Shown piece after piece: positions 36,552 to 47,300 of a DNA stretch of 64,000 nucleotides. The notes beneath the pieces are model-generated. The model made no database searches. It saw only the letters and a list, made by a program, of their open reading frames with translations, and was not told the DNA's origin. The position numbers and the translations under genes were made by a program. Source of the DNA: Cepaea nemoralis. Taxonomy: Eukaryota; Mollusca; Gastropoda; Stylommatophora; Helicidae. Positions within the stretch are counted from its first letter, which is position 1; every line of letters starts with the position of its first letter. The DNA lies in NCBI GenBank assembly GCA_014155875.1, contig JACEFZ010011667.1:96001-160000 (forward strand), read 5' to 3'.

Positions 36552-38612
36552 CAGGGGTCACCAAACTACGACCGGCAGGCTGGATCCGACCCGCGACGAC
36601 AGTTGATCGACACTCAAATTTACTTGATAAAACGTATGGAACATGGAGACGTTGTGATACAATATAAATTTAAATATTATGTTCACAATAATTAGAGATC
36701 TTCACTCGTGCGGAGACCTCCTGGCTGCTATGTGCCGTACATTTACTATCTTCGATTTTAAATTATTGTTTCTAGAATTTTTGTGGGGTTTATTTTAATG
36801 TTTGTTTATTTCGCGCCATCCCTTGTCCTTCCCCGGCAGGTGGTAGCTTCGTCTACGCTCTGACGTTACCATGGTTTCAATGGCAACACACACAAAAACG
36901 CTTCTTTCCCGCCCCAAGATGCATCAGACTGTCAAAATAGGTCCGACGCTCCTGAAGTATTTACTTCTTTTTACCTGTCATTCATTTTATGTGTATGTAA
37001 CAAGGATTTCTTTGTTTGACAGTGATAGGTAAATGAACAATAAGTGTGAATAGAGGCAATAAAGTAGCAAATAGAAGCCATAAAAAATCCAATAGAAGAG
37101 TTTCAATGAAGTATAGGGAGTAAAGTACTTCTTTGTGGAAACAAAGGACCAGAAAACCAGTTGCGTAATATGCAGTGAAAGTGTTGCCCTTTTTGAAAGA
37201 GTACAAACTTCGGCGTCTCTATGAAACAAAACATATATCAACATATTAAAAGTTTTCTGGAAAGTTACGCTCTGAGAAATATGAGTCCATGAAACGTGGT
37301 TTAAAAACACAAAGAAATCTCTTCACGATAAACTTTGTTGAGAATGAATCTGTCACTCGTACACGTTGTATAATAGTGCATAAGATGGCAGAACGAGGAA
37401 AACCCGTTTACTGATGGCAACTTCATCAAAGAATGTATGACGGAAGCAGCAAATGACTTGTGTCCTGGGGAAACCTATTTTTATTTTGGAACTATCAGTC
37501 TTTCGACAACTTCAGCTGAGCTGAGAGCAGAAGAACTTGGTGACAACATTATGCTACAGATACGCGAGAAATATAGGAACTTATTGTGGTATTCTCTGGT
37601 GCTGGATGCGTCTACTTATCTCTCGAATACGTCACAAATTCTCGTTTTCATTCGTGGTGTCAATTCGAACTTTCAGATAACAAAAGAGTTGGCATCCGTT
37701 TGCAGAATGCATGGATCAATAACTGAAAAAGACATTTTCGTGGATGTGAAAAATATTTTTCATGACTTTTACCTTCAGTGGAATCAGCTTCGAGGTGGTA
37801 CAGTTGATGGCTGGATTGAGGAAGGGTCTGATGGGGCAGATCAGGACTCAGTTGGAAGATTTGCAACTTCCGGGCGCACTGTTCATACACTGCATCATGC
37901 ATAAGCAAGCACTCTTTACGAAAGACTTAGATATTTCTTGTGTACTGAAGCCAGACGTTTCTGATGTGAACCTAATTCGGGGACATGCACTCTATCACCA
38001 TCAGTTCCAGGCTTTTCTTAAAGAAATTGATTCTGAGCTCTGTGACTTGCCTAATCACACATCAGTGAGGTGGCTCAGCTGCGATAAAGTCATGTTTCGT
38101 TTTTACAAGCTCCGAAACGAAATATATGTTTTCCTTACTGAAAAAAGATAGAGCTGATCCACACCTATCAGATCCTTCCTGACTGTCAAAGTTGTTTGTT
38201 TTGGTCAACATCACATCCCACATGAATTAACTGAACTTGAAACTTCAGGGAAAGATAACGTCGTCTGTGTTATTGTTTGAAGCACAGCTGGAAGGAAAAT
38301 ACGTTTATAATTTTCACTGCTTTTCGCTACAATCATCCGAAGATGTTAACCTCATTAACAAATATATTTGTGACTTGACGAAGCAATCTTTGGAGAGATT
38401 TTCTGATCTTGACAGAACTGAGATTGACATTCTTCTGTTCCAGAATCCATTTGATTGTAACGCTGATAATGTGACAGTTGCACTACAGTTGGAGCTCATT
38501 GATTTGCAAGCAAATGACATGTTGAAAGAGAAGCACATAGAAGGAAAATTTGTTGAATTTTACCGCTGCTTACCTGATGTTGAGTTTCCGAAACTAAGAA
38601 ATTTTCCGCTTG
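36552..38612 (+). mobile_element. Second hAT transposon, 3' end lost to an RTE insertion
   Basis: It starts with a hAT terminus CAGGGGTCACCAAACTACG at 36552, similar but not identical to the element at 9140. It carries a plus-strand transposase relic (37400-38612). The right terminus is missing: sequence switches to an RTE at about 38613 and does not return to hAT after it. Confidence 0.8.
37437..38612 (+). pseudogene. hAT transposase relic (GTF2IRD2/EPM2AIP1-like)
   Basis: Three frames read in order. The first (37437-37780) has WYSLVLDASTYLSNTSQILV, the catalytic-region strand with D, IRGVNSNFQITKELASVC and HGSITEKDIFVDV. The second (37790-38151) has LFIHCIMHKQALFTK, VLKPDVSDVNLIRGHAL and NHTSVRWLSCDKVMFRFYKL. 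The third (38237-38612) has LEGKYVYNFHCFSL, a RFSDLDRTEIDILLFQNPF block, LQLELIDLQANDMLKEK and FYRCLPDVEFPKLRNF. The first frame loses register near 37780 and the second stops near 38151. The last dimerisation segment is cut by the RTE insertion. It is closely related in plan to, but distinct from, the one at 9330. Confidence 0.85.
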
Positions 38613-38659
38613 TATGGCATCAATACTCCAGACCGTCATCAAGGCGACTGAGTGCAAAA

Positions 38660-39318
38660 GAATATCAACATTGAAAGTAGGAACTTGGAATGTGAGAACT
38701 ATGAGTGGGGATGGACAATTTGATAACATTAAGACTGAAATTAGAAGATTAAATATTAACCTGTTAGGTATATGTGAGACCAGATGGACAGGAATGGGCA
38801 TTATAACATCTGACGAATATAGAATAATCTATTCTGGTGTAGAGAAACTACAGCGAGGAGTAGCAATTATAATGGATAAAGAGAGAGCAAAATCGATTAA
38901 AGGATATTAGACTGTATCAGACAGAGTGCTACTGGTGAAGTTGAGTGGAAGACCTTTTGATGTCAACATCAAACAAGTTTATGCACCAATAGCAGATAGT
39001 GGTGATGACAGTATTGATGAATTTTATAATGATTTAGAGAAAGCCTTCAATAAATGCAAGAATTCTGAAGTAAATATCATAATGGGTGACTTGAATGCCA
39101 AAGTTGGAAATCAACAGGACGGATGCATAGTAGGCAAGTATGGACTAGGGGAACAGAATGAAAGAGGTTGCAGTCTTGTACAGGGGGCAAAAGAGCATGC
39201 TTTGATTATTGGAAACACCTGGTATCAACAGAACCCAAGGAGATTATGGATATGGAGGAGTCCTGATCATAAGATCAGAAATCAGATTGATTACATTATC
39301 ATCAACAGAAGATTTTGA
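38660..39318 (+). pseudogene. RTE endonuclease domain
   Basis: An EEP endonuclease in two pieces split by one stop at about 38908. Motifs are LKVGTWNVRTM, LLGICETRWTGMG (metal-binding E), VYAPIADSGD, IIMGDLNAKVG (D-x-N) and a IRNQIDYIIINRRF block. The final SDH-like motif is seen only as SADCYSDYRLI after another stop. This is the classic RTE/BovB-type endonuclease that vertebrate databases often label craniofacial development protein 2-like. Confidence 0.85.
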
Positions 39319-39699
39319 AATGCCTTAAAAGTCGCAAAAACTCTATCAAGCGCAGACTGCTACAGCGACTATAGATTAATCTTAAGCAATTTACATATAA
39401 AATTAAAGAAAGTCAAATATTCACCACCAAGAAACACAAAATTTGATCTACAGGCACTGAAGAGTGAGGAAATAAAAGATAAATTCAACGTAGAGGTAAA
39501 GAACAGATTCGATGCATTGTCCGATATGGAAATATTATTTCAAGACGTCAGTGACCAATGGGAAATATTAAAGAAATCAGTCAACCAAGCTTCAGAAACA
39601 ACCATCTCAAAAATAAAGATAATAGGACGCAAGAAATGGATGACGAAAGACATCTTAAAACTCATGGAAGTAAGATGAAATAACACAAGTAACAAAGAA

Positions 39700-40590
39700 A
39701 AATATGAAGAAATTCACATGAAAATTAGGAAGCTATGCAAAAAGGCAAAAGAAACATGGCTTGAGGAAAACTGCAAGGAAATTGAAAACCAACACAACAC
39801 CCGGAATACCAAATTAATGCACACAATAATTAATGACATCACTAACAAAAGAACACACACATCAATGGGTTGCCTAAAAACCAAAGACGGCAAAATCATA
39901 ATCGAAAAAGATCAGATTTTACATGCATGGTCAGATTATGTGAAAGACCTTTATGGTGGCACAAGAGAAGAACAATATGATCATCGGAATAATAATGAAG
40001 GACCATCAATTTTGAAGATGGAAGTTCAGAATGCTCTTAACCAAATAAAACTGGCAAGACCCCGGGTACAGATAACATCACAATATAAATGATCAATTCC
40101 TTAGAAGAATATGGAATAGACCAAGTCACCAGACTACTGAACGCAGTATACGATACTGGAGATTTACCCCCTGAATTATGTAATTCTATATTTATTGCAA
40201 CCCCGAAGAAATCAGGAGCCTTGGAATGCGATCAACATCGAACAATTAGTATAATGAACCAAATCACGAAGATTCTGCTGAGAATTATCATGCAAAGAGT
40301 CAGGAAGAAAATACAATCCGAAATAGAAGAACAATGTGAGGTTGTAGAAGGCAAGGGTACAGTAAATGCTGTGTATATACTGATAACAGTAACTAACCGT
40401 TCTATAGAAGTAAACAAAGATCTATATCTTTGCTTTATTGACTACACAAAGGCTTTCGATAAAGTGAGACATGTCGACATGATAAGGATGCTTGAAGATC
40501 TACAAATTGATGGAAAAGACCTTAGACTTGTAAAAAACATATATTGGAAACAACAAGCTGCCATCCGAATTGATAACAATGTAGGTCAAT
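39700..40590 (+). pseudogene. RTE reverse transcriptase, N-terminal half
   Basis: Linker KLCKKAKETWLEENCKEIE, then RT fingers ARPRVQITS (degenerate A-x-GPD), IFIATPKKSGALECDQHRTI and YLCFIDYTKAFDKVRHVDMI, with the first catalytic Asp. It stops at NNVGQ where A2 is inserted, before the FADD box. Broken near 40090. Confidence 0.82.
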
Positions 40591-40605
40591 GTTGTTGTTT
40601 GTCCA

Positions 40606-41721
40606 TCAAGAATGATGATGACCATTCATTTCATCCAGCGGGGTTGAAGGTGTGAAGCCGTGGGTTCTAAGATGTCTGATAAGGCCTATTTTGGCTCGAA
40701 ATGTTCTTTGACAATGTGGACAAAGAATGCTTGACGTCTCTGGAGGAGGATTTCCTGCAGTGGTTTTTCTGTCCTGCCTTTTCTTCACAGCTCTTGCAGT
40801 CCTGGTTGCCTCACATATAACTGCACCTTTGCGCAATGATGCACGCCACAAATTTCGGTCTCTGGCTGCAGCCTCCCAGGTGTCATGATGAATTCCAAAA
40901 GCATTCAGTGAAATTTTCAGAGTGTCTTTAAAACGTTTCCTCTGGCCACCTTGGGAGCGTTTACCACAACGCAGTTCGCTGTAAAAAATTCGTTTAGGGA
41001 GCCTGTGATCTGGCATGCGAGTCAAGTGACCAGCCCAGCGAATCTGATTCTTCATCAGTAGAGTGTGGATACTGGGTATGGATGCTCTTTCTAGGACTTC
41101 AGTGTCTGGAATCTTGTCTTGCCATTTAATCTTCAGTAGCTTCCTTAGGCAGACTGTGTGGAAGTGGTTTAATTTCCTAGCGTGTCGCTGATAAACAGTC
41201 CAGGTTTCACAAGCATATAGCAGTGTGGATAATACAACTGCTTTGTAGACTTTTAGCTTTGTTTGCAGGCTTATTCCAGTTCTGTCCCATACATTCTTGT
41301 ACAGTCTGCCAAAGGCTGCACTGGCCTTGGAGATTCTTGCATTCACTTCGTCATCGATTGTGGCAGCTTGTGACACGGTGCTGCCAAGATAGGTAAATTT
41401 GTCCACAACACTTAGTCTATGATCATTCACTTTCATATTCGGCACAGTGTGATTATTCCCTGGAGCTGGCTGGTACATAACTACAGTCTTCTCCAAGTTG
41501 ATATTGAGCCCAAAGTTGGCACAGGCATGTGAGAAAGCTGAAACATTATGTTGCATGTCCGCCTCTGAGTTGGCGTATAGAGCGCAATCATCAGCAAACA
41601 GGAGCTCTCTGACGGTGCCACTGTTAATTTTGGTTTTAGCTTTCAGCCTTCTGAGATTGAATAACTTTCCATCCATACGGTAGTTGATGTCTATTCCAAT
41701 GTCAGTCGTTCTCGAAGGCAT
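40606..41721 (-). pseudogene. RT C-terminal part and C2H2 finger of A2
   Basis: A 371-codon open frame: LLFADDCALYA, YACETWTVYQRH, IRWAGHLTRMPDHRLPKR, then KKRQDRKTTAGNPPPETS and the C2H2 finger (CPHC ... H-LRT-H). It ends at the natural stop just before the 3' tail. It shows that the finger is a genuine in-frame C-terminal domain of the family. Confidence 0.88.
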
Positions 41722-43072
41722 TCATCAACATGGCTGAAAATATGAGGCTGAACAGTGTTGGTGCCAGGACACATCCTTGCTTCACTCCATTGGTGACAGG
41801 AAAGGGTTCAGACAGCTCACCATTTTCCTGTACTCTTGCCTGCATGCCGTCATGAAATAGCCGCACTATTTGGACAAACTTTCGTGGACAGCCATATTTT
41901 GCCATAATCTTCCACAGTCCTTCTCTGCTGACTGTATCAAAAGCCTTGGTAAGGTCAATGAAAGTGGAGAACATTTCGCAGTTCTGTTCCTGACATTTCT
42001 CTTGCAGCTGCCTTGCAGCGAAAATCATGTCAACAGTTCCACGTTCTTTTCTGAAGCCACATTGACTCTCAGGAAGAAGACCTTGATCGAGATGGGCTGT
42101 GAGGCGATTGAGAAGAATTCTGGCGAGTATCTTCCCTGCAATTGAAAGCAAGGAGATGCCTCGGTGGTTGTCACAGGATTGGCGGTTTCCTTTACGTTTG
42201 TAAAGGTGGACTATTGACGCGTCCTTAAAATCTTGTGGCATGGTCTCGTTCATCCATATGTTTGTGAAGACTCGGTGAAGCTGCTCTGTTAGGACCGGCC
42301 CACCTGCCTTGTATATCTCTGCTGGGATGGAGTCAGGACCAGGTGCCTTGCCGCTGGAGAGTTGCTGGATGGCTTTGTTTATTTCCACTATGGTTGGCAG
42401 GTCATCAAGAGTCTCATTGGTGGGAACTTGAGGAAGGCAATTGATGGTTTCATCATCGAAGAAGGAAGTTGCATTTAAGATTTTGCTGAAATGCTCTGCC
42501 CAGCGTTGGAGGATTTCTTTCTTATCGGTGACCAATGTTCCCCCGTCTGCACTGAGGAGGGGAACTATGCCTAGTGATGAAGGACCATAGACCGCTTTCA
42601 GTGAGTCGTAGAAGTTTTTCATATCGTGTCTGTCAGCAAAGCCCTGAATTTCATCAGCTTTGCTGCTCAGCCAGGAGTCCCGCATGTGCCGAAGTTTCTG
42701 CTGCACTACTCTCTGAATGTTCTTGAAAGCATCTTTTTTTGATGTTGACTTTGGGTCATTCAAATGTGCCTTGAGGAGAAGATGTTTCTCGGCCAGCAAT
42801 TGGTTGATGTCTTCGGAATTTTCATCAAACCAGTCATTATGCTTTCGGGGGGCTGGACCCAGGATTTCCATAGCAGTGTTGTAAATCGTGTCCTTTAGGG
42901 CTCTCCATTCTGTTTCTGTATCCTGTTTTGCTTCAGCATTGGGCTTGAGGCGGTCTTCCAGCATATTTTCAAACGACTGCTGCATTTTCTTGCTGTTTAG
43001 GCGGGTGACATTTAGCTTTGTTTGCATTTTTGCCCCTTGAGGACGCCGTGGTGGCCTGATGTGGATGTTCAT
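41702..43072 (-). pseudogene. Linker and RT N-terminal part of A2
   Basis: A 456-codon open frame continuous from the endonuclease C-terminus (INIHIRPPRRPQG) through the linker into RT. It includes GKAPGPDSIPAEIYK, HLYKRKGNRQSCDNHRGIS, DLTKAFDTVSREGL and [13 protein letters not shown]. It loses register at 41703-41712, where one extra base relative to A1 precedes the FADD region. In A1 the same linker is split by homopolymer slips, so A1 and A2 were inactivated independently. Confidence 0.85.
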
Positions 43073-43124
43073 TTTCGAGACAATGAGACGATGGTCTGTC
43101 CAACATTCGACACCACATATGGAT

Positions 43125-43406
43125 TTCGAACGTCTTGTTTGTCACTCCTCCTGACGATGACATAGTCAATGAGGTGCCAGTGTTTCTAGCGAGGGTGTAT
43201 CCATGATGTTCTATTTCTCGTGAGAAGACAGAAAATTGTGGTGGTGATCAGGAGATCGTGTTCGGCACAGGTCTGAAGGAGGAGGAGCCCATAGCTGTTA
43301 CAATTTCCGACTCCGTACTTTTTAATGATACCACTCCATGAGGCGGTGTCCTTGCCTACTCTGGCTTTGAAGTCCCCAAGGAGTATAAGTTTTGTCTCCT
43401 TTGTCA
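43125..43406 (-). pseudogene. Endonuclease remnant of A2
   Basis: Contains TKLILLGDFKARVG (catalytic D retained, N changed to K), GNCNSYGLLLLQTCAEHDLL and a trailing RNRTSWIHPR. It is truncated at the 5' boundary of the copy. Confidence 0.78.
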
Positions 43407-43533
43407 TATAATATCTAGAGATTAACATTACAACGTTGCAGATTTACAAGTATGCTTGCACTGAATGCCGTACATGTACAAGGACACGTGATATCTGCAA
43501 AGTGACATGGCGAAGTTACAGATTTACAAAAGA
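43407..43533 (-). repeat. Inverted relic of EGF exon head plus splice acceptor
   Basis: Read on the minus strand, this is an intron tail 'gtaaatctgtaactt', then TTTGCAG, then an exon head resembling 48316-48360 (GTACGGCATTCAGTGCAAGC). It runs straight into a second intron tail ('acttgtaaatctgcaacgttg', 'atctctagatattatatga'). It is about 1.5 units of the 81-bp repeat that precedes the real EGF exon 4.8 kb away. A one-base deletion breaks the reading frame of the relic. Confidence 0.78.
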
Positions 43534-43749
43534 AATCACGGTTACTGCAGGATATAACAATAGGAAATAAAAACAGGTATATTTAATTCCTGTGAAAAAA
43601 TTAGAGATACTGAACACAGACACAGTGTACATACCTTACAGCGGACTCCACAATGGTGAATACAAATAACAATGATTGAAATCACCAAGAATAACATAGT
43701 AAAAATTTAAATTAAAAAAAAAGAAAAAGAAATACGTATACTACGACAC

Positions 43750-43790
43750 AACTAACGACGTTTCGGTAATAATTATCTTCATCAGCAATG
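43750..43790 (-). other. Penelope/hammerhead-like motif trace
   Basis: The minus strand reads CTGATGA (43785-43779), a weak A/T stem with one mismatch, then CCGAAACGTCG. CUGAUGA and GAAA are the two conserved boxes of the type I hammerhead core, known in Penelope-like element termini. A convincing stem III and cleavage site were not found, so this is at most a decayed trace. Confidence 0.3.
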
Positions 43791-43794
43791 AAAC

Positions 43795-43900
43795 AACACA
43801 AACAGATCTAAATACAGCGAATGCCGTACGTGTTCACTCGACACATTACATCCGCAGATTGACATGGCACAGTTACAGATTTACAAGTAGTGTGCTGACA
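43795..43900 (-). repeat. Second inverted relic of EGF exon head plus acceptor
   Basis: The minus strand reads 'acttgtaaatctgtaactg', 'ccatgtcaatctgc', then GGATGTAATGTGTCGAGTGA and ACACGTACGGCATTC. This parallels 48280-48355 closely. The acceptor AG is mutated to GG here. It is an 81-bp-unit relic separated from the first by about 260 bp of other DNA. Confidence 0.75.
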
Positions 43901-44545
43901 GCCGCAGTAAATGAATGCCTAGACAACTCTCTACCCGCCCCGTGATCTCAGGTTCGGATCTACATCGGGGCGGACTTTTACAGCTGACCTGATCTCCCGA
44001 GTGGATTCAGCCTAAAATGGGTACCAGAAAATGGCTTGGATAGTAAAATCGGCATGCAATATATTTACCACATTCAAAAAGAAGTGCCGATTGGTGTGAA
44101 CATATGGATTTAGCACCGTAGGCCAATCCAGATAGTTAAAAGTTATTTGCATATCCTTTGTAGGACATCACATTCAACCATAGAATTTCTTGGCTGTTTT
44201 CTATTTCTTAGCAAGTTTACGTTCAGGTGTTTGTCATTGTTTTCTAAACAAACGGAATTCATAACATTGTATTTAAAATCAAGGCAAAGACGTCTGCGGC
44301 CAAATCGCCCGCAGCTTTGTTTCGAATGAGGTATGCGAGACTACGAATTGGTCCGTAACCCATTCGCAACAGAGCCTGATAACCTAGATAGACACGTCTA
44401 AGCTAGTCTTGGGAAGTTATTGCAGCAGATGTGATACTAACTACATCACTTAGCGAGGATCAATTGTTCTATTCAATTATGCGTTTACCAGAATATGGGA
44501 AATATACACCCAAGGTGTGTCAAATAAAGTCCTTTACTTTTCTTC
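43901..44545. other. Unassigned spacer
   Basis: No gene or element recognised. A short 'tctcaggttcggatct' near 43950 resembles a B box but has no partner A box. Confidence 0.4.
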
Positions 44546-45018
44546 CAGGGGTCCCCAAACTTTTTTTTTTTTTCACAGTTGGCAAGATAAGTGACAAAAT
44601 GACGAGCGAGGGCCGCATAATCATTATGTACAATACTTGCAAGCCAGAACGAAAGCTCTGGGGGAATAAAGACGAAAAACTAAGTTTAGCATACCATGGC
44701 AATCATGTGTGAGTGGCGTGCAACGCACAAGACAACCAACATATTTATTTAGTTTTAAAAAAAAGTTATCAAAGGAGGCGACGTTAGCAAAATGATAGTT
44801 ACATTACATCTAATGTGTACATATCCGAATCTCACTAACTAAGCAGCAAACAAGATTAGTGAGTGTGAAACTGACGTTTGGCTTTCAAGATTTTATCAAT
44901 ATTTGGTGTGGAATTGCTGCATCCAATGAAGAGAATTGCTTTCAAATGTTCATCAGTCAATCTCGTTCGATGTTTTGACTTCGCATGCTTCATTTTTGAA
45001 AATGTTTGCTTACGTTGT
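44546..45018 (-). mobile_element. hAT element 3' end (terminus and transposase C-terminus)
   Basis: Terminus CAGGGGTCCCCAAACTTTTT at 44546, then non-coding arm with 'gagggccgcataatc'. The C-terminal end of a hAT transposase follows on the minus strand (about 45010-44870: KMKHAKSKHRTRLTDEHLKA, a KQFH-like end). The rest was removed by the RTE-like piece at 45020. Candidate target sequence TTTTCTTC (44538-44545). Confidence 0.75.
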
Positions 45019-45019
45019 T

Positions 45020-45650
45020 CCAAACATTGATGCCATTCATCCATCATGTGCCATGCCGATAAGCGTGGGCGGTCATGTACTGCCATGTCACTCGATCACC
45101 AGAGTCGTGTTCCTGTCTCGACCATGCCACATGGCCAAGCCATCCAGGTATTTACTTCTCGGTCTTCCCTTGGTCTCTTCCCTTCGATCTTGCCAGTCTT
45201 CACCAATTTCTCCAATTCATTTCTTCTCATAACATGCCCAATAAATTGTGACTGTCTACGTCTAATGTCTCTAATCAGTTTACGATTTTTTATTTGTTTC
45301 TGAAATGACTGGTCCATTAGTTTTTCTGTCTGTCCATGGTATTCTTTGCATTGTCCTCAGAAACCACATTTCCACAGCCATCAGCTGTTTTTCATCTTGA
45401 CTGCTTATTGTCCACGTTTCACATCCATACAAAAGAATAGGTTCTATGTAGCACTTCAACACCCCTTTTCTCGTTTCAATTGATATCTTTTTATTGGTCA
45501 GTATGTTTGTCATCTTGCAAAAGGCTACCTTCGCAATGGCAATTCTTGTTCTAATCTCTTCAAGGCATCTCCCATCAGATGTTATGACTGTGCCGAGATA
45601 ACTGTATCGAACATATTCAGTTATCTCGAAAATAAACATACATATCAAAC
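45020..45650 (-). mobile_element. RTE-like RT C-terminal fragment
   Basis: The minus strand has VRYSYLGTVITSDGR, CLEEIRTRIAIAKVAFCKM, IETRKGVLKCYIEPILLYGC and ETWTISSQDEKQLMAVEMWF; then, in another frame, IRDIRRRQSQFIGHVMRR, a KIEGKRPRED block and an ATG/GAT-rich tail near 45040. Orientation is opposite to the RTE at 38613. Confidence 0.8.
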
Positions 45651-45876
45651 AGCACAAAAATGCAGCTGTCGTTTGAAAACATGCTAGAAGACCGCCTCAA
45701 GTCAAATGCTGCAGCTATACAGAATGCGGAAACAGTGGAGAGCTCTAAAGGACATGATTTACAACACTGCTATGGAAATCCTGGGTACAGCCCCCCTCCC
45801 CCCCCCCCCGAAAGCATAAAGATTGGTTTGATACATCTTCTCCTCAAGGAGCATTTGAATGACCCGAAGTCAACAT

Positions 45877-46021
45877 CCAGCATGGATGGATTGAGACTGT
45901 GGATTGAGACAGTTGCATGGAGGAATATCATCAGCAGAGTTGATCCAGAACACCAAAGACCGAGATCTGTGGAGAGCCATGAACGCCTACGCCAGCCAGC
46001 AGGGCACTTGATGATGCTGAT
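45877..46021 (+). mobile_element. 145-bp RTE-like 3' end nested in A3
   Basis: Flanked by an 11-bp target duplication GAAGTCAACAT (45866-45876 and 46022-46032). The insert reads the end of an RTE-type RT (DRDLWRAMNAYASQQGT, then stop) and finishes in a GATGATGCTGAT tail. It is a very short 5'-truncated insertion, and A1 and A2 lack it. Confidence 0.88.
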
Positions 46022-46089
46022 GAAGTCAACATTTAAAAAAAGATGCCTTCAATAACATTCGGAGAGTAGTGTAGCAGAAACTTCGGCAC

Positions 46090-47300
46090 ATGCGGGACTC
46101 CTGGTTGATCAACAAAGCTGATGAAATTCAAGGTTTTGCTGACAGACATGATATGAAAAATAATTCACTGAAAGCGGTCTACGGTCCTCCATCACAAGGC
46201 ATAGTTCCCCTCCTCAGTGCAGATGGGGGAACAATGGTCACCGATAAGAAAGAAATCCTTCAACGCTGGGCAGAGCATTTAAGCAACATGTTAAATGCAA
46301 CTTCCTTCTTCGATGATGAAATCATCAACTGCCTTCCTCAAGTTCCCACTAATAATACATTTAATGACCTGCCAACCATAGTGGAAGTAAACAAAACCAT
46401 CCAGCAACTTTCCAGTGGTAGGGCGCTTGGTCCTGACTCCATCCCAGCAGAGATATACAAGGCAGGTGGGTCTGTTTTAATAGTGCAGCTTCGCCAAGTC
46501 TTTATAAAAATATGGGTGAACGAGACCATGCCACAAGATTTCAGGGACGCGTCAATAGTCCACCCTTACAAACGTAAAGGAAACCGCCAATCCTGTGACA
46601 ACCACCGAGGCATCTGCTTGCTCTCAATCGCAGGGAAGATACTCGCCAGAATTCTTCTCAATCGCCTCACAGCCCATCTCGATCAAGGTCTTCCTGAGAG
46701 TCGATGTGGCTTCAGAAAAGAACGAGGAACTGTTGACATGATTTTCGCTGCGAGGCAGCTGCAATAGAAATGTCAGGAACAAAACTCTGAAATGTTCTCC
46801 TCTTTCAGTGACCTTACCAAGGCTTTTGATACAGTCAGCAGAGGAGGACTGTGGCGAAATATGGCTGTCCACAAAAGTTTGTCCAAATAGTGCGGCATAT
46901 TTCCTGATGGTATGCAGGCAAGAGTACAGGAAAATGGTGAATTGTCTGAGCCCTTCCCTGTCACCAATGGAGTGAAACAAGGATGTGTCCTGGCACCGAC
47001 ACTGTTCAGCCTCATGTTTTCAGCGATGCTGACGAATGCCTTCGAGAACAATGACATTTGAATAGGCATCAACTACCGCATGGATGGAAAGTTGTTCAAT
47101 CTCAGAAGGCTGAAAGCCATAAACCAAACTAACAGCGACACCGTCAGAGAACTGCTGTTTGCTGATGATTGCGCTCTATACGCCAACTCAGAGGCAGGAC
47201 ATGCAACACAATGTTTCAGCTTTCTCACATGCCTGTGCCAACATTGGGCTCAATATCAACTTGGAGAAGACTGTAGTTATGTACCAGCCAGCTCCAGGGA
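46090..47300 (+). pseudogene. RT N-terminal and palm region of A3
   Basis: Linker LINKADEIQGFADRHDMK; RT fingers GRALGPDSIPAEIYK (the conserved K changed to R and the P to L); YKRKGNRQSCDNHRGICLL. A stop follows after RQLQ (46766), then a degraded DLTKAFDTVSRGGLW and [13 protein letters not shown], and LLFADDCALYA in a second frame (47080-47304). More decayed than A1 or A2. Confidence 0.82.

Larger units (their letters stand above)
38613..40590 (+). mobile_element. RTE-like element, endonuclease to mid-RT, cut by family A copy A2
   Basis: A plus-strand RTE-type element of about 2 kb inserted into the hAT. It runs from just before the endonuclease to the middle of the RT palm, where A2 begins. 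The missing RT C-terminus does not resume after A2. The related C-terminal piece in opposite orientation at 45020-45650 could be from the same or a sister copy. Confidence 0.85.
40591..43406 (-). mobile_element. Family A non-LTR retrotransposon, copy A2
   Basis: A minus-strand copy of 2.8 kb with the same (AAC)n-like 3' end as A1 and A3. It is 5'-truncated inside the endonuclease at about 43406, where its sequence meets an inverted relic of the host EGF exon head. It has one clear frameshift in RT and a short deletion in the endonuclease remnant near 43130. It lacks the 97-bp insert seen in A1, so A2 gives the cleaner view of the 3' end. Confidence 0.88.

Noticed and set aside
43940..43965. 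B-box-like sequence of a tRNA or SINE
   Set aside because: No A box, no cloverleaf, no second copy in the window.
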